Below are positions 30,378 through 37,091 of a DNA stretch of 48,204 nt, piece after piece. Within the stretch, counting starts at the first letter, position 1. Every line of letters starts with the position of its first letter. Made by a program: the position numbers and the translations under genes. The stretch is from FEN-1250 sp039918615 (GTDB lineage: Bacteria > Gemmatimonadota > Gemmatimonadetes > Gemmatimonadales > Gemmatimonadaceae), in the NCBI GenBank assembly GCA_039918615.1, contig JBDSHG010000194.1:1-48204 (forward strand), given 5' to 3'. The notes beneath the pieces were generated by a model. That model saw only the letters and a list, made by a program, of their open reading frames with translations, searched no databases and was not told the origin of the DNA.

Positions 30378-31777
30378 GAGACGTGCGCGCCGAGCGAGGT
30401 GATGTCGAGCTGGCGCACCACGGGGTCGTGGGCACTGTTGCGCGTCTTGATCACGCGGATCGTGCGGCGCGTGCGCTCCTCGCCGCCGAGCGCGATCGAC
30501 AGCACGTTGTCCGACATGTAGCTGAAGCGCTCCTGGGTGCCGTCGTCGCCCGGCGAGGAGATCCCCGACTCGAAGGTGAGCAGGCTCGTGACGCCATTTG
30601 CCGCGAAGTGCTGCACGAGTGAATAGAGGTAGTTGTGCAGCCGCTGCGGGTCGCTCGCGGCGCTCGCGAGATCGCCCACGGCATCGACGACGACCCGCCG
30701 GATCGTGCCGGTTCGAATGCGCTCGAAGATGTCGACGATGATGCTGTCGATCTGCAGCTCGACGGGCGACACGTAGAGAAACTCGATGCCGGCCTCGCGC
30801 ATCGCCTTCTGATCCGCGCCGAGATTCGCGAACGAGCGCGCAAGCTGCGAGGGATTCTCCTGGAAGTTCACGTAGAGCGTCGGCTGCTTGCGCGCAACGC
30901 CCTCGAGCGCGAAGTGCATCGCGACCGTCGTCTTCCCGGACCCTGTGGGACCGACGAGCAGTGTCGTCGAGCCTTCCCACACTCCGCCGTCGAGCATCGC
31001 GTCGAGACCGGCGACGCCAGTGGACGTGCGGTCGGCGCGGGGCTTATACGTCGCGGCGACGCGCGGAGAGACGAGGCGCGGAAAGAGCTGAATTCCATCC
31101 TCCGTGATCTTGAACGCGTGCTGCCCCTCACGATAAGACGAGCCGCGCAACTTGAGCACGCGCAGATAGCGCTCGTCGCGGGTGCCGAGCGGCTGGCGCG
31201 CGAGCTGGATGATCGAATCGCTGACGGCGAACTCTGGGTAGCGCTGGATGTCGTCCGACGTGTACTCGCCGAGCAGGAACGCCGTAGTGTCGTACGCCGA
31301 GAGGAGGCCGGCGAGCTCGGAGATCACGCGTCGCGTCTCGGGAACCGAGGTCGCAAGATCGTGGATCGCGCGAAAGGAGTCGATGACGATGATCTTCGGT
31401 GACGAGCGCTTGATGAGATCCGTGAGCCACGGGACGAGCGACTCGATCCCATCGCTCGAGAGCATTGGGCCGATGTCCTCGTACTGGATCTCGGTGCCGA
31501 GCTTGTCGACGTCGAAGTACGAGAAACGCTGCACGTAGCTCACCATCTTCGACATCGGCTCGGAGAGTGTGCTGACGTACACGATCGGTCTATCGGGCGA
31601 CGCGTTGTGAAAGAGCATCTGCTCGGCGAACACCGTCTTGCCGGTGCCCGGCTGTCCCATCACGATGTTGATCGATTGGGACGGGAATCCGCCGCCGAGC
31701 ACGGTGTCGGCCTGCGGGTTGCCGGTGCTGATGCGCGAGAAGTGCTCGCTAATGTCGCTCGAGGCCGGCGCGATCAT
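30374..31777 (-). CDS. KaiC-family tandem RecA-like ATPase
   Basis: The 467-residue protein has two KaiC/RecA-fold domains. The first runs about 15-240 with Walker A GQPGTGKT (41-48), Walker B IIVIDS (129-134) and an end segment LKLRGSSYREGQHAFKITE like that closing KaiC CI. The second spans about 250-467, with Walker A GPTGSGKT (276-283) and Walker B RVVVDAVGDL. Only one Glu remains of each catalytic Glu pair (LSEP and FQEN). By recalled alignment, Ser419 in RFSYMSD sits where cyanobacterial KaiC has its phosphorylated Ser, and the neighbouring Thr is Tyr. No kaiA/kaiB is nearby. It is joined by 4-base overlaps to a receiver and a histidine kinase gene, so it likely acts in their signalling. 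Confidence 0.92.
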   Translation of the reverse strand: MIAPASSDISEHFSRISTGNPQADTVLGGGFPSQSINIVMGQPGTGKTVFAEQMLFHNASPDRPIVYVSTLSEPMSKMVSYVQRFSYFDVDKLGTEIQYEDIGPMLSSDGIESLVPWLTDLIKRSSPKIIVIDSFRAIHDLATSVPETRRVISELAGLLSAYDTTAFLLGEYTSDDIQRYPEFAVSDSIIQLARQPLGTRDERYLRVLKLRGSSYREGQHAFKITEDGIQLFPRLVSPRVAATYKPRADRTSTGVAGLDAMLDGGVWEGSTTLLVGPTGSGKTTVAMHFALEGVARKQPTLYVNFQENPSQLARSFANLGADQKAMREAGIEFLYVSPVELQIDSIIVDIFERIRTGTIRRVVVDAVGDLASAASDPQRLHNYLYSLVQHFAANGVTSLLTFESGISSPGDDGTQERFSYMSDNVLSIALGGEERTRRTIRVIKTRNSAHDPVVRQLDITSLGAHVS

Positions 31778-32190
31778 GAGACGCTCGAGGCCGGCTGTGC
31801 GTCGCGCGTGGCGAGAAGCTCGCGCACCGTCTCGACGAGGCGCTGTTCGGCGAGCGGCTTCATGATGAATGCATCGGCGCCGGCTTCGCGCGCGCGCGTG
31901 GCGGCCGCGAGGATACTGAAGACGAGGATGACAGTGTTCTTCAGCTCCGCCTCCTTTCGTACAGCGCGACAGAGCGCCAACCCGTCCAGCTTTGGCACGA
32001 GGACCTCGGTGATGATGATGTCGGGCTTCATCGTGCGCGCCATCTCGAGCGCGGCGACACCATCAGCGGCAAACTCCACGCCGAAACCCGCTTCGTTGAG
32101 GAAGAAGGCTTCGAGCTCGCGGATGTGCGGATCGCGCTCGACCACGAGGATGATCGCGCTGCGAGGGGCCGTGGGGGACTTGCTACTCAA
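31774..32190 (-). CDS. atypical response-regulator receiver protein (Asp to Glu)
   Basis: The 138-residue protein is a lone receiver domain with no output domain. The fold is clear (AIILVVERDPHIRELEAFFLNEAGF, PDIIITEVLVPKLDG, GADAFIMKPL), with the conserved Lys111 and a Ser92 at the Thr/Ser switch position. However, the phosphoacceptor Asp is Glu62 (followed by VLVP as in D-x-x-x-P), and the usual DD pair near strand 1 is Glu18-Arg19, so one Mg ligand is basic. Such domains are expected not to be phosphorylated and may mimic the phosphorylated state. The stop overlaps the KaiC-like ATG as ATGA, making it the first gene of the operon. Confidence 0.92.
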   Translation of the reverse strand: MSSKSPTAPRSAIILVVERDPHIRELEAFFLNEAGFGVEFAADGVAALEMARTMKPDIIITEVLVPKLDGLALCRAVRKEAELKNTVILVFSILAAATRAREAGADAFIMKPLAEQRLVETVRELLATRDAQPASSVS

Positions 32191-32387
32191 CGGATACGAT
32201 GCGCGGTTTGCGCGAGAAGAAGTCGAATCTCAATCGAGCTCCAGCTGATGGGTAGCGACCACTATCCCGTGGTGGCGGGACGCGGTGAAGCGAGGAAGTT
32301 ATGGGCGGCCAAAGCAAAAACAACGCCTGTTTACCCAATGTAATGCGGCTATCAGGTTAAGCGTATAAGATCATACAGAACTGCGAT

Positions 32388-33272
32388 TTACGGTACGTCG
32401 CGTCTCTCGTGCAACCTAGGCGCGCGTCCGTCGAACGTTAGCCAGAAGAGCGTGGTTCCCCGCGCGCTTCGAGCGAGCGCATGCGCGGCCGAAAAGGCCT
32501 TGGCGCTGTAGGTGCCGTCGAGGCGCACCCCGGTTGCCCGCGCCAGCAGGGCCGTCGACGCCTCTGCCGCACGGAGCGCACGACCGTAGGCCCCCGCGTA
32601 GACGGAATGGATCACCGTCACACTCACTGGATTGATGACGGAAATCCGCTCGCCGGTGAGCCGCGAGAGATAGCGCCGCTCGCGATCGGCGAGCGAGAGT
32701 ACGCGCCGCCGTCCGGCCGCGATGCGCGGCGCAACGCGCGCGCCGACCACCGCGATCTCGAGCCCCGCGAGCGCGAAGCCGAGCGCGAGTCCCGCGGCGG
32801 TGCCCCCACTGCCAACGGGGAGCACGACGCGGGCGGGCATCGGGAGCTCGCCGCGCGCGATCTGCTCCGCGAGCTCGAGCGCCGCGTTGAGGTGGCCGAG
32901 CATCCCGAGCGGCGACGTGCCGCCGGGCGGGATCCATCTGGTGTTGGGGCGACGGGCGAGCTGCGCGCGGAGGAGGCCGAACATCGGGCCGCCCGTGGTT
33001 TCGATGCGCGCGCAGATCGCGCGCGCGCGGGCGGCGACGTCGAGCGCCGAGGGATTCATCTCGTGGCGCCAGCGCACCGCGCGCGTCGTGCCGCCGAGCG
33101 CGCGCACATAGGTCGCGGTGGTGAGCACGTGCGTCGATCCTTCGCCCCCGGCGGTGAGGACTTCATCGCCAGGCTCGAGCCCGCCGAGGAGAAATTCGAG
33201 CGCGCGGACCTTGTTACCTCCGAGGGGCGAGGCGGTGAGATCGTCGCGCTTGATCCAGAGCTCGCCGGCCAT
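32388..33272 (-). CDS. PLP-dependent ACC deaminase / D-cysteine desulfhydrase family protein
   Basis: From the ATG at 33272 the product has 294 residues, with the PLP-binding Lys21 in PLGGNKVRALEF. Further family blocks are GGEGSTHVLTTATYVRAL and VLPVGSGGTAAGLALGFALAG. These fold-type II enzymes act on amino acids such as 1-aminocyclopropane-1-carboxylate or D-cysteine, and the exact substrate is not evident. The conserved start of the family (ARIPRVALGDFPTPVQRLD) is encoded in-frame upstream to 33381-33383, right after the transporter's TAG. That stretch has no ATG, GTG or TTG, so the true start may be CTG at 33383 or another near-cognate codon. It is downstream of the AI-2E transporter gene. 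Confidence 0.85.
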   Translation of the reverse strand: MAGELWIKRDDLTASPLGGNKVRALEFLLGGLEPGDEVLTAGGEGSTHVLTTATYVRALGGTTRAVRWRHEMNPSALDVAARARAICARIETTGGPMFGLLRAQLARRPNTRWIPPGGTSPLGMLGHLNAALELAEQIARGELPMPARVVLPVGSGGTAAGLALGFALAGLEIAVVGARVAPRIAAGRRRVLSLADRERRYLSRLTGERISVINPVSVTVIHSVYAGAYGRALRAAEASTALLARATGVRLDGTYSAKAFSAAHALARSARGTTLFWLTFDGRAPRLHERRDVP

Positions 33273-33383
33273 GGACTCGCCGTCTAGGTCGAGGCGCTGG
33301 ACGGGAGTCGGGAAGTCGCCGAGCGCGACGCGCGGGATGCGCGCGAGGGCGGGGAAGCGGGCGAGGAGGGGAAGGGTGATCAG

Positions 33384-34622
33384 CTAGTCATCGCGCATCG
33401 GCCCATCGTCGCCATCATCCTCCACCCCGATATCGTCCCCCAGCGCGTCCTCGACGTACAGCATCTTGATCGGCACCATCACCGCCGCGAGCAGCGGCAC
33501 CGCGATCATCAGCCCGAGGAATCCGAACAGTAGCGCCATCAGCCCCTGCGTCACGATCGTGAGCACCGGCGGGAGGTCCATGCCGCCCTTCATCAGGAGC
33601 GGAATCAGGATGTGATTTTCGAGCTGCTGGATCGCGATGTACACGAGGCCGACGTACAGCGCCTTCTCGGGTGAATCGAGGAAGCCCATCGCAATCGCGG
33701 GCACTGCGCTCAGCACCGGTCCGATCGTCGGCACGAACTCGAGCAGCCCCGCGATGATGCCGAGCGCGAAGGGCGCCTTCACCCCGAGCAAGAGCAGCGC
33801 AATCGTCGACACGACGCCGATGACGAGCATTGCGATCAGCTGCGTCACGAGCCACTTCCGCAGCATCACCGCCATCGCGGTAAGCACCTCGCCAATCCGC
33901 TCGCGCTTGCGCTTCGGGAAGAGGTGGAGAATACCGTTGCGATACGTGAACGGATCGGCGCCGATGTACACCGACATCATCAGGATCAGCACCAGTCCCG
34001 CGATCACCTCGAACGTCGACGTGATGAACGGGAACAGGTAGCGCGCCGCGCTCCCCATGTGCTTCGAGATGTTGGCGCCGAGGCCGGACCTGGGCGCGTG
34101 CTCCTGCGTGCTGTCGCCGGGCGCCGGTTTCGCGGGCGCGCCCTTCGCGCCGCTGGTGTCGGGGCGCGTGCTGTCCGCGGCCTGCACCTGCGTGCTGTCG
34201 GTGGCGCCCAGAATAGACGACATGATCGCCGGGTTTCGCTTGTTCAGCCATCCCTCGGCCCGTCCGATCGCCTCGGGGAGCTGGCGCCGCAGCTCGCGCC
34301 CCTGCTCGGCGATCGTCGGCGCGACGAAGGAGCCGAGCGCGTACATGATGGCGAGGAACGAGAGGACGACGAAGGCTGCGCCGAATCCGCGCGGCACCCT
34401 GAAGCGCTCGAGCTTGTCGACGCCGGCGGCGACGGCGATGCCGAAGAGCGTGCCGAGGAACACGACGATGACGATCTCGTTCGCGACCCAGAGCAGCTTC
34501 AGGATGATGAAGAGGCCGGCAACGATCGAGGCGGCGCGGAGGATGTCCGCGCTGCGCCAGCTCGAGCCCGACGATCGGGTGTGCGTCGCCGGCTTCCGTT
34601 TCGTGTCTTTCGGTGGGGTCAT
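33384..34622 (-). CDS. AI-2E family transporter
   Basis: This 412-residue membrane protein has about seven to eight hydrophobic helices, with the family blocks IVIVVFLGTLFGIAVAAGVDKLE and LLEFVPTIGPVLSAVPAIAMG, and ending with QLENHILIPLLMKGGMDLPPVLTIV and FLGLMIAVPLLAAVMVPIK. A polar, Ser/Pro-rich loop of about 60 residues (130-195) separates helices 3 and 4. The C-terminal tail is acidic. The family includes autoinducer-2 exporters and ion/proton antiporters, so the substrate is not known. It starts at ATG 34622, divergent from rnd. Confidence 0.92.
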   Translation of the reverse strand: MTPPKDTKRKPATHTRSSGSSWRSADILRAASIVAGLFIILKLLWVANEIVIVVFLGTLFGIAVAAGVDKLERFRVPRGFGAAFVVLSFLAIMYALGSFVAPTIAEQGRELRRQLPEAIGRAEGWLNKRNPAIMSSILGATDSTQVQAADSTRPDTSGAKGAPAKPAPGDSTQEHAPRSGLGANISKHMGSAARYLFPFITSTFEVIAGLVLILMMSVYIGADPFTYRNGILHLFPKRKRERIGEVLTAMAVMLRKWLVTQLIAMLVIGVVSTIALLLLGVKAPFALGIIAGLLEFVPTIGPVLSAVPAIAMGFLDSPEKALYVGLVYIAIQQLENHILIPLLMKGGMDLPPVLTIVTQGLMALLFGFLGLMIAVPLLAAVMVPIKMLYVEDALGDDIGVEDDGDDGPMRDD

Positions 34623-34760
34623 GGGCGCTGGTCAACGCAAGGGAGAGGCCGGGCACTTCTGGACCAACCGCGGGGCGAGCGGTGAGCCGCGCAACCCCTC
34701 GCGTTCGGTGACACACGATGAGAGCTTACGATAACAGACTTCGCAGAGCGAGGAAGAGAC

Positions 34761-35906
34761 GTGGCAGCTGGGCTGACCGTGCACGAACCGTCGTACATCG
34801 ATACCGTCCCAGCCGCCGATAAATTCCTGGGCGCCCTGGAGCAGAGCAGCACCGTCGCCGTGGACACCGAAGGTGCCAGCTTCCATCGCTTCGTCGACCG
34901 AATCTACCTGCTGCAGATGAGCACGCGCGAGCACACCGCGGTGCTCGATCCGCTCGCCATCGGCAAGCCCGCCGCGCTTGGCCGCATCCTCGAGAGCGAC
35001 AAGATCGAGAAGGTCTTTCACGACGCTGACTACGATCTGCGTCTACTCCATCAGGACTACGGCTGGAACACGCGCAAGCTGTTCGACACGCGCGTCGCCG
35101 CGCAGCTGCTCGGCATTCGCGCGTTCGGACTCGCGGCGCTGCTCGAGCGCAGCTTCGGGCTCAAGCTCGACAAGAAGCATCAGCGCGCGGACTGGTCGAT
35201 GCGTCCGCTGCCGAAGGACATGCTCGACTACGCGTCGCAGGACACGATGTATCTGCTCGAGCTGCGCGACCGCCTCGCGGGCGAGCTCGAGACGGCTGGG
35301 CGATGGAGCTGGGCGCAGGAGGAGTTCGAGCACAGCGAGGGCACTCGCTGGGAGGCGCCGGACGGCGAGGACAACGGCTACATGCGCATCAAGGGCGCCC
35401 GCGATCTCGGCCGACGCGAGCTCGCACTGTTCCGGGAGTTGGTGCGCTTCCGCGACGGGATCGCGCGCGAGCTCGACCGTGCGACGTTCCGCGTGGCGGG
35501 AAACGAGGCGCTGTTCGCGGTCGCGAAGGAGGCGCCGCGGACGATGGAGGCGCTCACCGCGATCAAAGGGGTGCCGCGCGGGATCGCGGAGCGTCGCGGA
35601 ACGGAGATGCTCGCCGCGGTCATGCGCGGACTCGCGGTTCCGGAGGATCAGCTCCCGAAATTTCCTCGTGCGCCGAGGTGGGATCGCGACGCGGACTTCG
35701 ACGCAAAGGTCAACGCACTGCGCACGGTGCGGGAAGAGGCAGCGCAGCGGCTCGGACTCGATCCGGGATTTCTGTGCGCGCGCGAGAAGCTCGAGATGAT
35801 CGCGCGGAAGAAACCGAAGACGCTCGAGGAGCTCGCGGAGATTCCGGATTTGCGGAAGTGGCAGATCGAGGTGCTGGGGTCGGCGTTCTTGAAGGCGTTG
35901 GCGTAG
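34761..35906 (+). CDS. rnd: ribonuclease D
   Basis: The 381-residue 3'-5' exoribonuclease matures tRNA and other stable RNA 3' ends. The DEDDy exonuclease residues are visible: D35 and E37 in AVDTEGAS, an Asp in HDADYDLRLL (about 92), and Y157 and D161 in YASQDTMYL. A HRDC domain follows at about residues 210-290 (ELALFRELVRFRDGIARELDRATFRVAGNEALFAVA). A further helical domain extends to the C-terminus. It starts at GTG 34761 and is divergent from the AI-2E transporter gene. Confidence 0.95.
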   Translation: MAAGLTVHEPSYIDTVPAADKFLGALEQSSTVAVDTEGASFHRFVDRIYLLQMSTREHTAVLDPLAIGKPAALGRILESDKIEKVFHDADYDLRLLHQDYGWNTRKLFDTRVAAQLLGIRAFGLAALLERSFGLKLDKKHQRADWSMRPLPKDMLDYASQDTMYLLELRDRLAGELETAGRWSWAQEEFEHSEGTRWEAPDGEDNGYMRIKGARDLGRRELALFRELVRFRDGIARELDRATFRVAGNEALFAVAKEAPRTMEALTAIKGVPRGIAERRGTEMLAAVMRGLAVPEDQLPKFPRAPRWDRDADFDAKVNALRTVREEAAQRLGLDPGFLCAREKLEMIARKKPKTLEELAEIPDLRKWQIEVLGSAFLKALA

Positions 35907-36025
35907 TCGCTGCGGGTGGGTCGGCTCACAGAAACCCGGCGAGCGCGATTCCGATTGTTCATGCGTCTGGTGACGCTGTTCTGCTCGGGCATCTACTTCT
36001 GCCAGACCCCCATCAGCAGCTCTCC

Positions 36026-36063
36026 ATCGACCGGTGCGCACTCCTGACCCTCCACACCGCTCG
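36026..36063. repeat. 38-bp duplicated gene-end segment, upstream copy
   Basis: This segment matches 32 of 38 positions at 36557-36594, at the end of the frameshifted membrane gene. Each encodes a Ser-Thr-(Gly/Ser)-Ala-His-Ser stop. Just upstream, 35955-36047 holds a short in-frame remnant (VTLFCSGIYFCQTPIS...GAHS) that looks like the 3' end of a lost paralogue. Confidence 0.6.
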
Positions 36064-36087
36064 TCCACAAGAACGAATGAGGAACTC

Positions 36088-36578
36088 TTGAACCGTCAGC
36101 CAATATCCAGAGAGCAGGTACGCTTCGGGTGGACGGTGATCGCCACTTCGGCTCTCGTGCCCGCGGTGGTTGCCACGTTGCCCTCGTTGATCAAGCAACC
36201 GGCAGCGGACATCGAATTGGTTTCGACGACGCATTCTTGATTACATCGATCAGCCTCGTGCTGGGATGGCCCATTGCGATGGCAGCAATCTTCATCGGCG
36301 GCCTGACTCTCACAAAGCGAATCCAGGCGGGGGAGCGCGTGGCAGCAATCATTGCCATCGGAAGCGCGACGGTCTTTGGCGCTCTCGCCGTGCCCTTCGT
36401 TGAAGGCGGCTTCGGCAACATCAAGCAACCCGAAACGACTATCGGCGGCGCAATAGCCCGAGTCGTCTCCAGCGTCTGCTACTGCCTGCTCGTCCGCCGA
36501 TGGACAGCAGACGATTCGAAACGCGGGATCGCCCCTACGGCTTCGCCGGATGCCCTATCGACCAGTGCGCATTCCTGA
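36088..36578 (+). pseudogene. frameshifted membrane protein gene
   Basis: Two overlapping frames together read as one membrane protein. The first runs from a TTG at 36088 (GAGGAA in front) through FGWTVIATSALVPAVVATLP and ends with ADIELV before a premature stop at 36240. The second frame continues FDDAFLITSISLVLGWPIAMAAIFIGGLTL and VAAIIAIGSATVFGALAVPFVEGG to 36578. A single base missing from the TTT run at about 36221-36223 explains the break. The rejoined protein would have about 160 residues and four hydrophobic helices. No family is recognised. A sequencing error could also cause the shift. Confidence 0.6.
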
Positions 36579-36594
36579 GCATCCACCCCGCGCG
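36557..36594. repeat. 38-bp duplicated gene-end segment, downstream copy
   Basis: This is the counterpart of 36026-36063 (32 of 38 identical, same orientation). It covers the final codons (STSAHS and stop) and 16 bases beyond of the frameshifted membrane gene. Confidence 0.6.
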
Positions 36595-36616
36595 AGCAGT
36601 TCGCGCATACGAAGAA

Positions 36617-36635
36617 GCCGGCGAACATCGCCGGC
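36617..36635 (-). terminator. stem-loop after the MIP18/SufT-like gene
   Basis: GCCGGCGA and TCGCCGGC form a perfect 8-base stem around a 3-base loop. On the minus strand it is followed by TTCTTC, and it lies 14 bases past the stop at 36649, so it may end that transcript. Confidence 0.5.
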
Positions 36636-36648
36636 CACGTCGCTCTCT

Positions 36649-37026
36649 TCAAAACCCCATGTACGCCCGAATCCTCGGCTCGATCCGCTCCGGACTCCAC
36701 ATCGGATCCCACACGAGATTCACCGCCACATCCTCCACGCCATCCAGCGCGCGGATCTGCTGCTCGGCCGCCGTCATGATCTCGGGGCCCGACGGGCAGC
36801 CGGGCGACGTGAGGCTCATGTCGACCGACACCTTGGGGCCGGTCACAGCGATGCCGTAGACGAGGCCGAGGTCGACGATGTTGAGGTTGAGGTCGGGGTC
36901 TTTCACGCGACGAAGCGCGGCGCGGACCGTGTCCTCGTCGAGCGTTGGTGCGAACGATGTTGGGACTTCGGCTGCGGGCGCCGGAGCGGCTTCGCTCTTG
37001 GGCGCGGCGGCGGGTAGATCACTCAT
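36649..37026 (-). CDS. metal-sulfur cluster assembly factor, MIP18/DUF59 family (SufT-like)
   Basis: The 125-residue protein begins at ATG 37026 behind GGAG. After an Ala/Pro-rich tail (about 1-28) comes a DUF59 domain: VRAALRRVKDPDLNLNIVDLGLVYGIAV, VDMSLTSPGCPSGPEIM and GVEDVAVNLVWDPMWSPERI. The Cys in SPGCP is the conserved reactive residue. The family (PaaD, SufT, MIP18) helps mature Fe-S proteins in the cytoplasm. It is encoded alone, downstream of a beta-lactamase-family gene, with no suf genes in the window. Confidence 0.9.
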   Translation of the reverse strand: MSDLPAAAPKSEAAPAPAAEVPTSFAPTLDEDTVRAALRRVKDPDLNLNIVDLGLVYGIAVTGPKVSVDMSLTSPGCPSGPEIMTAAEQQIRALDGVEDVAVNLVWDPMWSPERIEPRIRAYMGF

Positions 37027-37091
37027 CAGGACTCCTTGTTCCGTCCCGAAAGCTCGCCCGCCGCCGTGCGCTGGACAAGCGGACCAGCGAG

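Noticed and set aside
30378..30980. Upstream extension of the histidine kinase frame over the KaiC-like gene
   Set aside because: The extension reads as Arg-rich low-complexity sequence antagonistic to the KaiC codons; the GTG at 30377 overlapping the KaiC stop is the sensible start.
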